DNA of 40,126 nucleotides from an uncultured Collinsella sp. (GCA_902496115.1 CABUZK010000013.1:1-40126); one strand, 5' to 3'; shown: positions 23,204-32,673, numbered from the stretch's first letter. Notes: generated by a model not told the origin, from the sequence alone. Numbers and translations: made by a program.

Positions 23204-24139
23204 TTAAGCTTTTTTGGGTTTGTTGACGATGATGATGCCGCTGCAGACCAACAGCAGGGCAACGATGACGGTAACGGGGCTCGTGCCAGCGCCCTCGCCG
23301 AGCAGCAGCGCGCTCAGCAGCACACCAAAGACGGGGTTCATAAACCCAAAGACCGAGACGCGGCTGACGGGGTTGACGGCGAGCAGGCGGGACCACAGCG
23401 AGTAGGCGATCGCGGAGATAAGCGCCATGTAGATGATGAGCGCGATGGCGGGGGCAATCGCCGTGGGGGAGAGCGCGCCACCCATCAAAAAGCCGATGGC
23501 GGTGAGGACCAGGCCGCCGACCAAGAACTGCCACCCGGCAAGCAAGACGCCGTCGTGCTCGCGCGAGAAGATGCCGATCAGGCAGGTCGAAAGGGCACCC
23601 GCGACGGTGGAGGTCAGGATAAAGCCCTCGCCGTCGAGCGTAAAGCCAAAGGTACCGTCCGCGCCCGAAAGGTTGACGAGCGCGACACCGGCAAAGCCCA
23701 GTACGCAGCCGAGCACCTTGGCCGCATCGAGCTTTTCGGTGCGAAACGCCAGGGCGGCAAAGAGGATGGCTAGGAAGTTGGCGCTGGCCTCGATGATGGA
23801 GCTCGACATAGCGCTTGCACGGGAGAGACCAAGGTAGAAAAAGAAGTACTGGCCGATGGTCTGGAAGAGCGACAAGATGCAGATGGGCTTGATATCACGC
23901 GCTTGCGGAACGAGCGGACGGCGCTGGGCCACGCTCATGCCAACAATGACCAGCATGCCGGCAAGGGTGAAGCGCAGACCCGCGAAGAGCAGCTGCGAGG
24001 CGCTGTCGTGCGCGGGAATGCCAAAGAGGCCGTAGCCGATCTTGATGCAGGGGAAGGCGGAGCCCCAGAGCGCGCAGCAAACGAGACAGCCCAGGATGAG
24101 TCCGGGCAGGGTGGCGAGATACGGCTTGCGGCTTTCCAT
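23204..24139 (-). CDS. EamA/DMT-family transporter
   Basis: 311 residues with ten hydrophobic segments in two EamA repeats: CALWGSAFPCIKIGYGLFG in the first, LISAIAYSLWSRLLAVNPVS and FGFMNPVFGVLLSALLLGE in the second. These are drug/metabolite transporter superfamily features, and the substrate is not predictable. ATG 24139 is six to seven bases after AAGGA; the in-frame extension to 24181 overlaps the purL terminator and is rejected. It stands alone on the minus strand, downstream of purL but separated from it by a strong terminator. Confidence 0.85.
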   Translation of the reverse strand: MESRKPYLATLPGLILGCLVCCALWGSAFPCIKIGYGLFGIPAHDSASQLLFAGLRFTLAGMLVIVGMSVAQRRPLVPQARDIKPICILSLFQTIGQYFFFYLGLSRASAMSSSIIEASANFLAILFAALAFRTEKLDAAKVLGCVLGFAGVALVNLSGADGTFGFTLDGEGFILTSTVAGALSTCLIGIFSREHDGVLLAGWQFLVGGLVLTAIGFLMGGALSPTAIAPAIALIIYMALISAIAYSLWSRLLAVNPVSRVSVFGFMNPVFGVLLSALLLGEGAGTSPVTVIVALLLVCSGIIIVNKPKKA

Positions 24140-24163
24140 GATGTCCTTCCTACATGCGCGAAG

Positions 24164-24201
24164 CAAAAAAGAACCCGCCACCGGATGCGTCGGTGGCGGG
24201 T
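24164..24201 (-). terminator. Terminator of purL
   Basis: On the minus strand ACCCGCCACCG pairs with CGGTGGCGGGT (arms 24191-24201 and 24173-24183, seven-base loop), followed by TTCTTTTTTGC. This perfect 11-bp stem with a T-run ends purL and isolates the EamA gene. Confidence 0.9.
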
Positions 24202-24238
24202 GATGTTACCCGAAGGGATTGTACCCGATGGGAAAGGT

Positions 24239-27200
24239 TTAGGCGAAGTAGGCTACGCCGCTCTCAAAGATCGGCATGAACTTGTCGCCGGGGACATGCT
24301 CGGGCACGTTGCGGTACAGGTTGTCGCCGCGACGCTCGGCATGGCCCATCTTGCCCAGGACGCGGCCGTCGGGGCTCGTGATGCCCTCGATGGCGAGTGC
24401 GGAGCCGTTGGGGTTGACGGAAAGATCCATGCCGGGCTTGCCGTCCTCGCCCACGTACTGCGTAGCGACCTGGCCGTTGGCGATCAGCTGGGCGAGTACC
24501 TCGTCGTTGGCGACAAAGCGGCCCTCGCCGTGGCTGATGGCGACGGTGTAGGGGTCGTCGAGGCTACACTGCGACAGCCACGGGGACAGGTTGGACGAGA
24601 TACGGGTGCGCACCAGACGGCTCTGATGGCGACCGATGGTGTTAAAGGTCAGCGTGGGTGCATCCGGCGTGGCGTCGACGATGTCGCCATAGGGCACCAG
24701 GCCGAGCTTGACCAGGGCCTGGAAGCCGTTGCAGATGCCCAGCATCAGGCCGTCGCGGGCCTTGAGCAGGTCGCGGACTGCCTCGGTGACCTCGGGAGCG
24801 CGGAAGAACGCCGTGATGAACTTGGCGGAGCCGTCGGGCTCGTCACCGCCCGAGAAGCCGCCGGGGATCATGACGATCTGGCTTGCACGGATGCGGCGGG
24901 CAAGCTCGTGGGTGCTCTCGGCGACGGCCTCGGGCGTGAGGTTGTTGATCACGAAGGTATCGGCCTCGGCACCGGCGGCGCGGAAAGCGCGGGCACTATC
25001 GTACTCGCAGTTGTTGCCGGGGAACACGGGGATAATCACGCGCGGACGGGCGATCTTGGCGCCGCCGTACACGTGGATGTCCTTGGCGCGGAAGTCGATG
25101 GCCTCGACCTCGGGGGTCTCGCCGGCGCTGCGGTAGGCGAAGACGCCCTCGATGCCGCTCTCCCAGGCCTCCTGGAGCTCGGCGAGCTCGATGACCTCGG
25201 AGCCGGTGTCGATGACATAGCCCTCGACGGTGGTGCCTAGGGGCTCGACGACAACGCCGTCGGCGACCTCGGGCAGCTCGGCATCCTCGGCGAGCTCGAC
25301 GATAAAGCTGCCGTAGAGCGGGGTGAAGAGACTCTCCACGTCTACATCCTCGGCAAGCTCGATACCGATCTGGTTACCGACGCACATCTTAAAGAGGCTC
25401 TCGGCGCCGCAGCCGTAGCCGGGCGTGGAGATGGCCAGGGCGTTGCCGGTAGCAGTGAGCGCCTCGACGGCGTCAAACGCGGCGAGCAGCTGCTGAGCAT
25501 CGGGGCGGTAGTCCTCGCCATAGGTGGCGGGGGCGATGCGGACGACGCGGTGCGTGAGGCCCTTGAACTCGGGCGAGACGGCGCGGGCGGCCTTGCCAAC
25601 GGCGACAGCGAAGCTGATCAGGGTCGGCGGAACGTTGAGCTCGCCGGCTTCGTCTTCAAACGAGCCACTCATGGAGTCCTTGCCGCCGATGGCGCCGGCA
25701 CCCAGGTCGACCTGGGCCATAAGGGCGCCCAGGACGGCTGCCATGGGCTTGCCCCAACGCTCGGCCTCGGTGCGCAGACGCTCGAAGTACTCCTGGAAGG
25801 AGAGGTAGGCGCGCTTGTGCTCAAAGCCGGCGGCCACGAGCTTGGCGATGGACTCGACCACGGACAGGTAGGCGCCCGCAAACTGGTCGGCCTCCATCAG
25901 ATAGGGGTTAAAGCCCCATGCCATGGCGCTCGCCGTGGTGGTCTCGCCGTCCACGGGGAACTTGGCGACCATGGCAGAGCTCGGGGTGAGCTGCGTCTTG
26001 CCGCCAAAAGGCATAAGCACGGTCGCGGCACCGATGGTGGAGTCGAAGCGCTCGGAAAGGCCCTTGTTGGAGGCAACGTTGAGGTCGGTGACAAGCGAGG
26101 TCATGCGCTCGGCAAGCGTGGTGCCGGCCCAGCTGGGCTGCCACACGCTGCGGGCGCACACATGGGCGGCCTGGTGCTTGGGCGCACCGTTGGAGTTGAG
26201 GAACTCGCGGGACAGGTCGACGATGGCGACACCGTTCCAGGCCATGCGCATGCGCGGCTCGGCGGTAACCTCGGCGATAACGGTCGCCTCGAGGTTCTCC
26301 TCGGCGGCGTAGCCCATGAACTCCTCGACGTCACCGTCGGCGACGGCGCAGGCCATACGCTCCTGGGACTCGGAAATAGCGAGCTCGGTGCCGTCCAGGC
26401 CGTCGTACTTCTTGGTTACGGTATCAAGGTCGACATACAGGCCGTCGGCAAGTTCACCCACTGCGACCGAGACGCCGCCGGCGCCAAAGTCGTTGCAGCG
26501 CTTGATCAGACGGCAGGCATCGCCGCGGCGGAACAGACGCTGCAGCTTGCGCTCGACCGGGGCGTTGCCCTTCTGGACCTCGGCACCCGAGGTTTCGATG
26601 GACTCGGTGTTCTGGGTTTTGGAGGAGCCGGTGGCGCCACCGATGCCGTCACGGCCGGTGCGGCCGCCCAACAGGATGATCTTGTCGGTGGGGGCGGGGC
26701 ACTCGCGGCGCACGTGGTTTGCCGGGGTAGCGCCCACGACGGCGCCGACCTCCATGCGCTTGGCCACGTAACCGGGGTGATAGAGCTCGTTGACCTGGCC
26801 GGTGGCAAGGCCGATCTGGTTGCCGTAGCTGGAGTAGCCGGCGGCAGCGGTGGTTACGAGCTTGCGCTGCGGCAGCTTGCCCTCGAGCGTCTCGGAAACC
26901 GGGACGGTGGGGTCGCCGGCGCCGGTGACACGCATGGCCTGGTACACGTAGCTGCGGCCCGAGAGCGGGTCGCGGATGGCGCCGCCCACGCAGGTGGCGG
27001 CACCGCCGAAGGGCTCGATCTCGGTCGGGTGGTTGTGAGTCTCGTTCTTAAAGAGGAACAGCCAGTCCTGGTCCTCGCCATCGACATCGACCTTCACCTT
27101 GACGGTGCAGGCGTTGATCTCCTCGGATTCGTCGACATCGGTCATGACGCCGGTCTTCTTAAGGTACTTGGCGCCGATGGTGCCCATGTCCATGAGGCAG

Positions 27201-27985
27201 ACGGGCTTGGCGTCGCGACCGAGCTCGTGGCGCATCTCCATGTAGCGGTCGAAGGCCTGCTGCACCACGGCGTCGTCGATCGTCACGTCGTCCAGGACGG
27301 TGCCGAAGGTGGTGTGGCGGCAGTGATCGGACCAGTAGGTGTCGATCACGCGGATCTCGGTGATGGTGGGGTCGCGGTCCTCATCGCGGAAGTACTGCTG
27401 GCAGAAGGCGATGTCCGCCTCGTCCATGGCAAGGCCGCGATCGGCGATAAAGGCGGCAAGGCCGGCTTCGTCGAGCTCGCGGAAGCCGTCGAGCACCTCG
27501 ACGGGCTGGGGCTCGGGGGTCTCCATGTACAGCGTCTCGGGCAGGTCGAGCGAGGCGATGCGCGCCTCGACGGGGTTCACCACGTAGTGCTTGATGGCCT
27601 CGATGGCGGCCTCGTCCAGAGCGCCCGAGATCATATAGACCTTGGCGGAGCGCACGGCGGGGCGCTCGCCCTGGCTGATGAGCTGCACGCACTCGCTGGC
27701 GGAGTCGGCGCGCTGGTCAAACTGGCCAGGCAGGAATTCGACGGCAAAGACGGCGCCATCGCTTGCGGGGAGCTCGTCGTAGGTCACATCAACCTGGGGC
27801 TCGCTAAAGACGGTCGGCACGCAGGAGCGGAAAAGCTCCTCGTCGATGCCCTCGACGTCGTAGCGGTTGATGATCCTCAGGGCCTCGATGCCCTTGATGC
27901 CGAGAATCTCGGTCAGCTCGCCCTTGAGCTGCTGAGCCTCGACGTCGAACCCGGGTTTCTTCTCCACGTAGATACGAGAGACCAT
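24239..27985 (-). CDS. purL: Phosphoribosylformylglycinamidine synthase, large single-chain type
   Basis: 1248 residues, the size of the fused PurL with its own glutaminase (the small form is about 750 residues). The synthase part has DTYWSDHCRHTTF, NETHNHPTEIEPFGGA and GGKDSMSGSF. The C-terminal class I glutamine amidotransferase domain has VFPGNNCEYDSA, the nucleophile Cys in LGICNGFQALVKLG (about residue 1085) and the histidine in SHGEGRF. It performs the fourth step of purine synthesis, converting FGAR to FGAM with ATP and glutamine. ATG 27985 follows AGGAAGG. It is a single-gene unit with a strong terminator; no other pur gene adjoins it. Confidence 0.95.
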   Translation of the reverse strand: MVSRIYVEKKPGFDVEAQQLKGELTEILGIKGIEALRIINRYDVEGIDEELFRSCVPTVFSEPQVDVTYDELPASDGAVFAVEFLPGQFDQRADSASECVQLISQGERPAVRSAKVYMISGALDEAAIEAIKHYVVNPVEARIASLDLPETLYMETPEPQPVEVLDGFRELDEAGLAAFIADRGLAMDEADIAFCQQYFRDEDRDPTITEIRVIDTYWSDHCRHTTFGTVLDDVTIDDAVVQQAFDRYMEMRHELGRDAKPVCLMDMGTIGAKYLKKTGVMTDVDESEEINACTVKVKVDVDGEDQDWLFLFKNETHNHPTEIEPFGGAATCVGGAIRDPLSGRSYVYQAMRVTGAGDPTVPVSETLEGKLPQRKLVTTAAAGYSSYGNQIGLATGQVNELYHPGYVAKRMEVGAVVGATPANHVRRECPAPTDKIILLGGRTGRDGIGGATGSSKTQNTESIETSGAEVQKGNAPVERKLQRLFRRGDACRLIKRCNDFGAGGVSVAVGELADGLYVDLDTVTKKYDGLDGTELAISESQERMACAVADGDVEEFMGYAAEENLEATVIAEVTAEPRMRMAWNGVAIVDLSREFLNSNGAPKHQAAHVCARSVWQPSWAGTTLAERMTSLVTDLNVASNKGLSERFDSTIGAATVLMPFGGKTQLTPSSAMVAKFPVDGETTTASAMAWGFNPYLMEADQFAGAYLSVVESIAKLVAAGFEHKRAYLSFQEYFERLRTEAERWGKPMAAVLGALMAQVDLGAGAIGGKDSMSGSFEDEAGELNVPPTLISFAVAVGKAARAVSPEFKGLTHRVVRIAPATYGEDYRPDAQQLLAAFDAVEALTATGNALAISTPGYGCGAESLFKMCVGNQIGIELAEDVDVESLFTPLYGSFIVELAEDAELPEVADGVVVEPLGTTVEGYVIDTGSEVIELAELQEAWESGIEGVFAYRSAGETPEVEAIDFRAKDIHVYGGAKIARPRVIIPVFPGNNCEYDSARAFRAAGAEADTFVINNLTPEAVAESTHELARRIRASQIVMIPGGFSGGDEPDGSAKFITAFFRAPEVTEAVRDLLKARDGLMLGICNGFQALVKLGLVPYGDIVDATPDAPTLTFNTIGRHQSRLVRTRISSNLSPWLSQCSLDDPYTVAISHGEGRFVANDEVLAQLIANGQVATQYVGEDGKPGMDLSVNPNGSALAIEGITSPDGRVLGKMGHAERRGDNLYRNVPEHVPGDKFMPIFESGVAYFA

Positions 27986-28169
27986 TGGTTCCTGCCTTCC
28001 TGATCGGTTGGGCGTACGGTACGGTATGCGGCAGCGGTCGGTTTACGGGGCAAGCCTCGCGGTCGCCTTGAGCCACATGTTTGTAAACGTCACTATGATA
28101 CGACAGCTCGCGGGGCGTTGAGGACGGCGAGGGTGCTACAGTGATGCGCAAACAAGAGAAAGGCATCAC
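27986..28169. promoter_or_regulatory. Divergent promoter region, purL and cation/proton antiporter
   Basis: This 184-nt gap separates two divergent genes. On the minus strand TATCAT (28095-28100) is a candidate -10 for purL, giving a leader of about 100 nt. On the plus strand TACAGT (28137-28142) is a candidate -10 for the antiporter, with GAGAAAGG (28156-28163) as its ribosome binding site. No -35 is convincing, and I see no purine riboswitch fold. Confidence 0.4.
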
Positions 28170-29732
28170 ATGGCATTCGTTTCACTCGCCATCATCGCGC
28201 TCGTGGCCTTTGCAAGCCCCTTCATCGCCTCGGCGATTCCCGGAAAGCCCGTTCCCGAAACGGTCTTTTTGCTCGTGTTCGGCGCGGTGCTGGGACCCCA
28301 TATGCTCGGCGTCATCCATGTAGATGCCGAGGTCTCGCTCGTGTCAGAGCTCGGTCTGGCATTTTTGTTCCTGCTTGCCGGCTTTGAGATCGATCCCAAG
28401 AACATCACGGGCGTCGAGGGCCGCTACGGTATGGCCACGTGGGCTGTCACATTTTGTATCGCCTGGCTTGCCGTGCGCTTTACCCCGTGGTTCTCGGTCA
28501 GCCATTTCGACGGTATCGCCGTGACGCTCGCCTTGACCTCGACGGCGCTTGGGGCGCTCATGCCCATCTTGCGCGAGCGGTTGCTTGCCGGAACGCGCGT
28601 CGGTGATTCGATTCTTGCCTATGGTACGTGGGGCGAGCTCGGCCCCGTGCTCGCCATGTCGGTACTGCTGTCTGCCCGTACGGGCATCGAGACGCTGCTG
28701 ATCTTGGGCTTATTTGCCGCCGTGTGCGTGCTGCTTGCCGTGGTCCCCAGTCGCTCCAAACGCGTCGGCAGCCGCTTCTTTGCGTTTGTCGAGGAGCGCG
28801 CCGATACCACGTCGCAGACGTTCGTACGCCTGACAGTGCTTATTTTGGTCACGCTCGTGGCGTTCTCGGCCATCTTTAGCCTCGATATCGTATTGGGCGC
28901 TTTTGCCGCCGGCTTTGTCCTGCGCTATATCATCCCCGAGGGCAACCATACGCTTGAGACCAAGCTCGACGGCCTGGCCTACGGCTTTTTGATCCCGGTG
29001 TTCTTTACCGTGTCGGGCGCTAAGATCGACCTGACGGCCGTGGTGTCGCGCCCCGGGCTGCTCGTGGGCTTTATCTTGGCGCTGCTGATCATTCGTGCCG
29101 TGCCCATTCTCATCTCTATGAGCATTTGTCCCGTGACGTGCGATGTGTCGGCGTATGGCCGCATTACCGTGGCGCTCTACTGCACCACGGCGCTGCCGAT
29201 CATCGTTGCCGTAACGAGCGTGGCCGTCAACGCGGGCGCGCTGTCGCAAGATGTTGCGTCGGTCATGGTTGCCGCCGGTGCCATCACAGTGTTCTTGATG
29301 CCATTGCTCGCGCAGCTCTTCTACCGCGTGGTCGACGCCGCGCCGGTCGCCGCCGTGGCAGAGGTTGCCGAGCATCCATCCGATGCACTTGACATCCTGC
29401 GCGCCCATCACGATTTGGCGAGCCTGCTCGCACGCGAGCACGAGCTGCTGACCTCGCATGGCCATGGTCGCGTATTCGAGGGCCTGCCTACGCTCGATAC
29501 GATTGCCGAGCGTCTTTCCGCCGAGGCGGCGAGCGGCCACATCGATGCCCGCATCGTGGACGCGGCGCGTCTTCTTGCCGATAAGACCTATGGTGATGAG
29601 GTTGACCCGTCCGAGCTGACTCCGCGTGAGCGCCGCCGCCTTGAGCGCGCCAAGCTCGCCGTACACGAATACCGCCGCCGCATGCTGGAGCTCTACGCGC
29701 GCGATGAAGCCCAGGACGACGACGGCAAGTAG
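28170..29732 (+). CDS. CPA2-family cation/proton antiporter
   Basis: 520 residues. The first about 390 form a dozen membrane helices of the sodium/proton exchanger (KefB-like) type: SAIPGKPVPETVFLLVFGAVL, LAFLFLLAGFEIDP and GAFAAGFVLRYI, with FTVSGAKIDLTAV late in the membrane part. The cytosolic tail of about 130 residues is rich in Ala, Glu and Arg; it is not a typical TrkA-N domain. Family members exchange Na+ or K+ for protons in pH or osmotic control; the ion is unknown. ATG 28170 has GAGAAAGG six bases upstream. It is divergent from purL and closed by a strong terminator. Confidence 0.85.
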   Translation: MAFVSLAIIALVAFASPFIASAIPGKPVPETVFLLVFGAVLGPHMLGVIHVDAEVSLVSELGLAFLFLLAGFEIDPKNITGVEGRYGMATWAVTFCIAWLAVRFTPWFSVSHFDGIAVTLALTSTALGALMPILRERLLAGTRVGDSILAYGTWGELGPVLAMSVLLSARTGIETLLILGLFAAVCVLLAVVPSRSKRVGSRFFAFVEERADTTSQTFVRLTVLILVTLVAFSAIFSLDIVLGAFAAGFVLRYIIPEGNHTLETKLDGLAYGFLIPVFFTVSGAKIDLTAVVSRPGLLVGFILALLIIRAVPILISMSICPVTCDVSAYGRITVALYCTTALPIIVAVTSVAVNAGALSQDVASVMVAAGAITVFLMPLLAQLFYRVVDAAPVAAVAEVAEHPSDALDILRAHHDLASLLAREHELLTSHGHGRVFEGLPTLDTIAERLSAEAASGHIDARIVDAARLLADKTYGDEVDPSELTPRERRRLERAKLAVHEYRRRMLELYARDEAQDDDGK

Positions 29733-29770
29733 CAAGGAATGTCGGGATACGGGTTCCGTCCAAATAATAG

Positions 29771-29811
29771 AAGGCGCGCTGCCTGCGGTTGATGCGGACA
29801 GCGCGCCTTTT
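29771..29811 (+). terminator. Terminator between the antiporter and the reductase
   Basis: AAGGCGCGCTG (29771-29781) and CAGCGCGCCTT (29799-29809) form an 11-bp stem with TTTT following. It lies between convergent genes and may serve both directions. Confidence 0.85.
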
Positions 29812-29853
29812 GCGTTGAACTCTGTTGAGGTTCGAAGCCGAAACTTTCGACCT

Positions 29854-30603
29854 TTAGGAGCGGGCTGCCCCGTCGACGGGGAGGATGGCGCCCGTGACAT
29901 AGGAGGACATGTCGCTCGCAAGGAAAACGAAGGCGTTGGCAACGTCCTCGGGCTCGCCCATGCGACCGAGCGGAATAGTGGCGATGATGGGCTTGATGAC
30001 CTCTTCGGGCAGGTTGGCGACCATATCGGTCTTGGTTACGCCTGGGGCAACGGCGTTGACGCGAATGCCCATGGGGGCGAGCTCGCGCGAGAGCGACTGG
30101 ACCATGCCGTTGACGGCAAACTTAGACGTGGGGTAGCCGACGCCAGAGGGCTGGCCGTACTTGGCGACCATCGAGCTTGTGGTAGTGATGGTGCCGCCGT
30201 GGCCGGCCTCGGTCATGATCTTGGCGGCAGCCTGGTGACCGTTAAAGACGGCGACGACGTTGAGGTCCATAACTTTGGCGAACTCCTCGGCTGTATAGTC
30301 CAAAAGGGGTGAGCGCTGGGAGATTCCGGCGTTGTTGACGACCGTATCGAGACCGCCCATATCGGCTGCAGCCTGGGTAAAGGCCTCGGTCACGGCTTCG
30401 AGTGAGGTGAGGTCGCAGGAGCGACCCCAGACCTTGGCGTCGGGATAGACGGCTGTCAGCTTCTCAACGGCCGCATCGGCGGTCTCCTGACGCGAGCCAA
30501 AGACGGTGACGGTGGCACCCTCCTCGATAAAGCGGCAGGCGATGGCATAGCCGATACCGCGCGTGCCTCCGGTGATGATTGCTTTCTTGCCCTCGAGCAA
30601 CAT
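29854..30603 (-). CDS. Short-chain dehydrogenase/reductase, FabG-like
   Basis: 249 residues of the classical SDR family: the cofactor loop TGGTRGIG (11-18), NNAG, the catalytic Ser in TSSMVAKYG, and YPTSK (Tyr/Lys near 155-159). It ends in VTGAILPVDGAARS. ATG 30603 follows GGAGGAA; a longer frame to 30723 has no ribosome binding site. Sequence alone cannot separate 3-oxoacyl-ACP reductase from sugar, alcohol or hydroxysteroid dehydrogenases; no fab genes adjoin it. Its own promoter and operator-like repeat lie upstream. Confidence 0.85.
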   Translation of the reverse strand: MLLEGKKAIITGGTRGIGYAIACRFIEEGATVTVFGSRQETADAAVEKLTAVYPDAKVWGRSCDLTSLEAVTEAFTQAAADMGGLDTVVNNAGISQRSPLLDYTAEEFAKVMDLNVVAVFNGHQAAAKIMTEAGHGGTITTTSSMVAKYGQPSGVGYPTSKFAVNGMVQSLSRELAPMGIRVNAVAPGVTKTDMVANLPEEVIKPIIATIPLGRMGEPEDVANAFVFLASDMSSYVTGAILPVDGAARS

Positions 30604-30685
30604 GGTTCCTCCATTCTTCGGGGGTGGACGTACGCAGCACAGGATAGCGGCGGACAAAAGCAAACATGTCTGCTTATCGGTGAGC

Positions 30686-30714
30686 GGTATCCCTGGTTGA
30701 CACCGAACGGTCAA
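30686..30714 (-). promoter_or_regulatory. Probable promoter and operator of the SDR gene
   Basis: On the minus strand TTGACC (30709-30714) and GATACC (30686-30691) are spaced 17 nt apart. The -35 overlaps an imperfect palindrome TTGACCG-TT-CGGTGTCAA, which looks like a binding site for a dimeric regulator. Confidence 0.35.
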
Positions 30715-30756
30715 ATTGTTCAAACGCGGATCGCGTCAATGCGCCCCGAGCGTGCA

Positions 30757-30795
30757 AATAAAAGGGCTCCCGTCCAAGACCAGACGGGAGCCCTT
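30757..30795 (-). terminator. Terminator of homoserine dehydrogenase
   Basis: On the minus strand AAGGGCTCCCGTC pairs with GACGGGAGCCCTT (arms 30783-30795 and 30762-30774), followed by TTATTTG. A perfect 13-bp stem. Confidence 0.9.
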
Positions 30796-30826
30796 CGAGC
30801 AAATGCGTTGTGGGGTGTAAACCGAA

Positions 30827-32170
30827 CTAGTTGGCCATGACGCCTTCGGTCCAGGCCTCGACGTCCTCGATGCGCAGGACGTTGGCGACCTCGGCCACGC
30901 AGTCGACGCTGGCAAGCTCCGCGGCGGCAGCCTGGACGTCCTTCTCGAGTGCGCGGTGCGTCAGGAAGATGACCGAGCAGGCATCGCTGACACCCGACTT
31001 GCCGTCCTCGACTTGGTTGATGAGCGAGATCGAAATGTTGTGCTTGGCAAAGATGTCGACCGTCTCGGACAGGGCGCCCACGCGGTCGGCGACCTTCAGG
31101 CGCACATAGTACTTGGTCTGGAGCTCATCCATGGGCTTAAAGGCGAGGTTGTGACCATAGGGCTCAATCTCGGGCAGCGGAGCCACGCCCCGGCTGATCT
31201 GCTCGGAGAGCGACAGGATATCGCCCACGACGGCGCTCGCGGTGGGGAAGGAGCCTGCGCCGGCACCGTAGAACATGGTCTCGCCCACGGCGTCGCCCAC
31301 TACGTAAACAGCGTTCATGGCGCCGTTGACCTTGGCAAGCATGTGGTCGGCGGGGATCAGCGTGGGATGCACGCGGACGTCGACGCCGGCGTCGGTGTTG
31401 CGGGCGATGCCGAGCAGCTTAATGGTGTAGCCGAGCTCGCGGGCCTGGGCGATGTCCTCGGCGCCGATGGTGCGGATACCCTGCTGGTACACATCATCGG
31501 TGGTAACGCGGGTGCCAAAGCCGATGGAGGCGAGGATGGCCGTCTTGCTGGCGGCGTCGAAGCCGTCGACGTCGGCGGACGGGTCGGCCTCGGCATAGCC
31601 CTTGGCCTGCGCGTCGGCGAGCACGTCGGCGTAATCGGCGCCCTCGGCGTCCATGCGCGACAGGATATAGTTGGTGGTGCCGTTGAGGATGCCGGCGATG
31701 GTCAGGATCTTGTTGCCCACCAGGTCGTGCTCAAGCGTGCTCACGATGGGGATGCCGCCGCCGCAACTGGCCTCGCACTTAATCTGCACGCCGCACGCAC
31801 GCGCCTTCTCGGCAAGCGTCTCGACGTGACGGCCCAGCAGGGCCTTGTTGGCAGAGACGACGTGCTTGCCGTGCTCAAAGGCAGTGGTAAAGATCTCGGT
31901 TGCGGGATGCTCGCCGCCGATCAGCTCGACGACGATGTCGACGGCGGGGTCGGTGACGACGTCGTGCCAGTCACTCGTAAAGGCCTCGCGCTCAATGCCT
32001 GCCGACTCGGCCTGCTCCCAAGCAAGCGCGCAGGCGCGGGTCAGCTTAAGGTCGATGCCGTAGGCTGCCAGGTACTCATCGTGGTGGCTCTTGATCAGAC
32101 GGGCCACGCCGCCGCCGACGGTTCCCAGACCGATGAGGCCGACGTTCACGGTGCGCAGGGGTTCGCTCAT
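30827..32170 (-). CDS. hom: Homoserine dehydrogenase with ACT domain
   Basis: 447 residues. It has the NAD(P) loop VGLIGLGTVGGGVA, ELIGGEHPATE, VVSANKALLG, the conserved GILNGTTNYILSRM and YAEADPSADVDG DAA region, and a C-terminal ACT domain from about residue 370 (YVRLKVADRVGALSETVD). It reduces aspartate semialdehyde to homoserine, the branch to threonine and methionine; the ACT domain usually gives feedback inhibition by threonine. ATG 32170 has AAGGAG upstream. It is a single-gene unit: thrB and thrC are not beside it. The length is that of Gram-positive Hom proteins. Confidence 0.95.
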   Translation of the reverse strand: MSEPLRTVNVGLIGLGTVGGGVARLIKSHHDEYLAAYGIDLKLTRACALAWEQAESAGIEREAFTSDWHDVVTDPAVDIVVELIGGEHPATEIFTTAFEHGKHVVSANKALLGRHVETLAEKARACGVQIKCEASCGGGIPIVSTLEHDLVGNKILTIAGILNGTTNYILSRMDAEGADYADVLADAQAKGYAEADPSADVDGFDAASKTAILASIGFGTRVTTDDVYQQGIRTIGAEDIAQARELGYTIKLLGIARNTDAGVDVRVHPTLIPADHMLAKVNGAMNAVYVVGDAVGETMFYGAGAGSFPTASAVVGDILSLSEQISRGVAPLPEIEPYGHNLAFKPMDELQTKYYVRLKVADRVGALSETVDIFAKHNISISLINQVEDGKSGVSDACSVIFLTHRALEKDVQAAAAELASVDCVAEVANVLRIEDVEAWTEGVMAN

Positions 32171-32224
32171 AGATAGCTCCTTCGTGCATCTTATGGATGG
32201 ATTAACCGCTTAAAGGTTGAGTGC

Positions 32225-32230
32225 ATTCTA
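32225..32230 (-). promoter_or_regulatory. -10 element of hom
   Basis: On the minus strand TAGAAT matches the -10 consensus at five of six positions, 55 nt before the hom ATG. There is no clear -35. Confidence 0.4.
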
Positions 32231-32364
32231 GCGTGAACCGAGGGCGCGTGCTCGCCAGTTAACAGGAGTCGCACAAAACGGCACCCCCGAAACGCTGCGG
32301 AAACATTGGAAACACGCTCGCTACAAACGAACTTCCGTAACAAACTGTCAACGTTTGCACCATA

Positions 32365-32673
32365 AGGTTTGCCCTGTGCGACTGGGGCATGCAGGCGCTC
32401 GTCGGCCCCGTCACCACCGGTGCCGCCGTCGCCGTCTCGGGCGAGATCGCCGATGCCTTTGCCGAGCAGGCCAAGGCATCCAAGTTCGACATCGTCGATA
32501 CCGAGACCTTTAAGGACGACTCCTCCACGAGCTTTATCAACCAGCCGACCAAGGCCATGCGCAAGATCAAGATCGAGGGCCTGACGGGCGAGCTGACGTG
32601 GAACGACAAGGGCCAGGTTGAAAAGCCCGCTACGGCATATGTGATTCAGGGCGGCAAGTACATCGCCGCCTAG
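32365..32673 (+). pseudogene. Internally deleted livJ paralogue
   Basis: The frame encodes three blocks that match the intact LivJ just downstream in order. Block one is DWGMQALVGPVTTGAAVAV; block two is IADAFAEQAKASK to FKDDSSTSFINQPTKA; block three is MRKIKIEGLTGELTWNDKGQ to the stop. The N-terminal 100 or so residues with the lipobox are missing, and two in-frame internal segments of roughly 60 and 140 residues are gone. The junctions fall at short shared words (TCGGGC-like and CCAAGGC), as expected from deletion at micro-repeats. An ATG at 32389 exists but has no good ribosome binding site. It is best read as the relic of a tandem livJ duplication; a short secreted product is excluded because there is no signal peptide. 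Confidence 0.85.

Noticed and set aside
25550..28003. Very long open frame on the plus strand opposite purL (over 800 codons)
   Set aside because: It is antisense to an intact PurL with all catalytic motifs. High GC at third codon positions keeps the opposite frame open, and the translation is a repetitive Gly/Ala/His/Val sequence with no family match.
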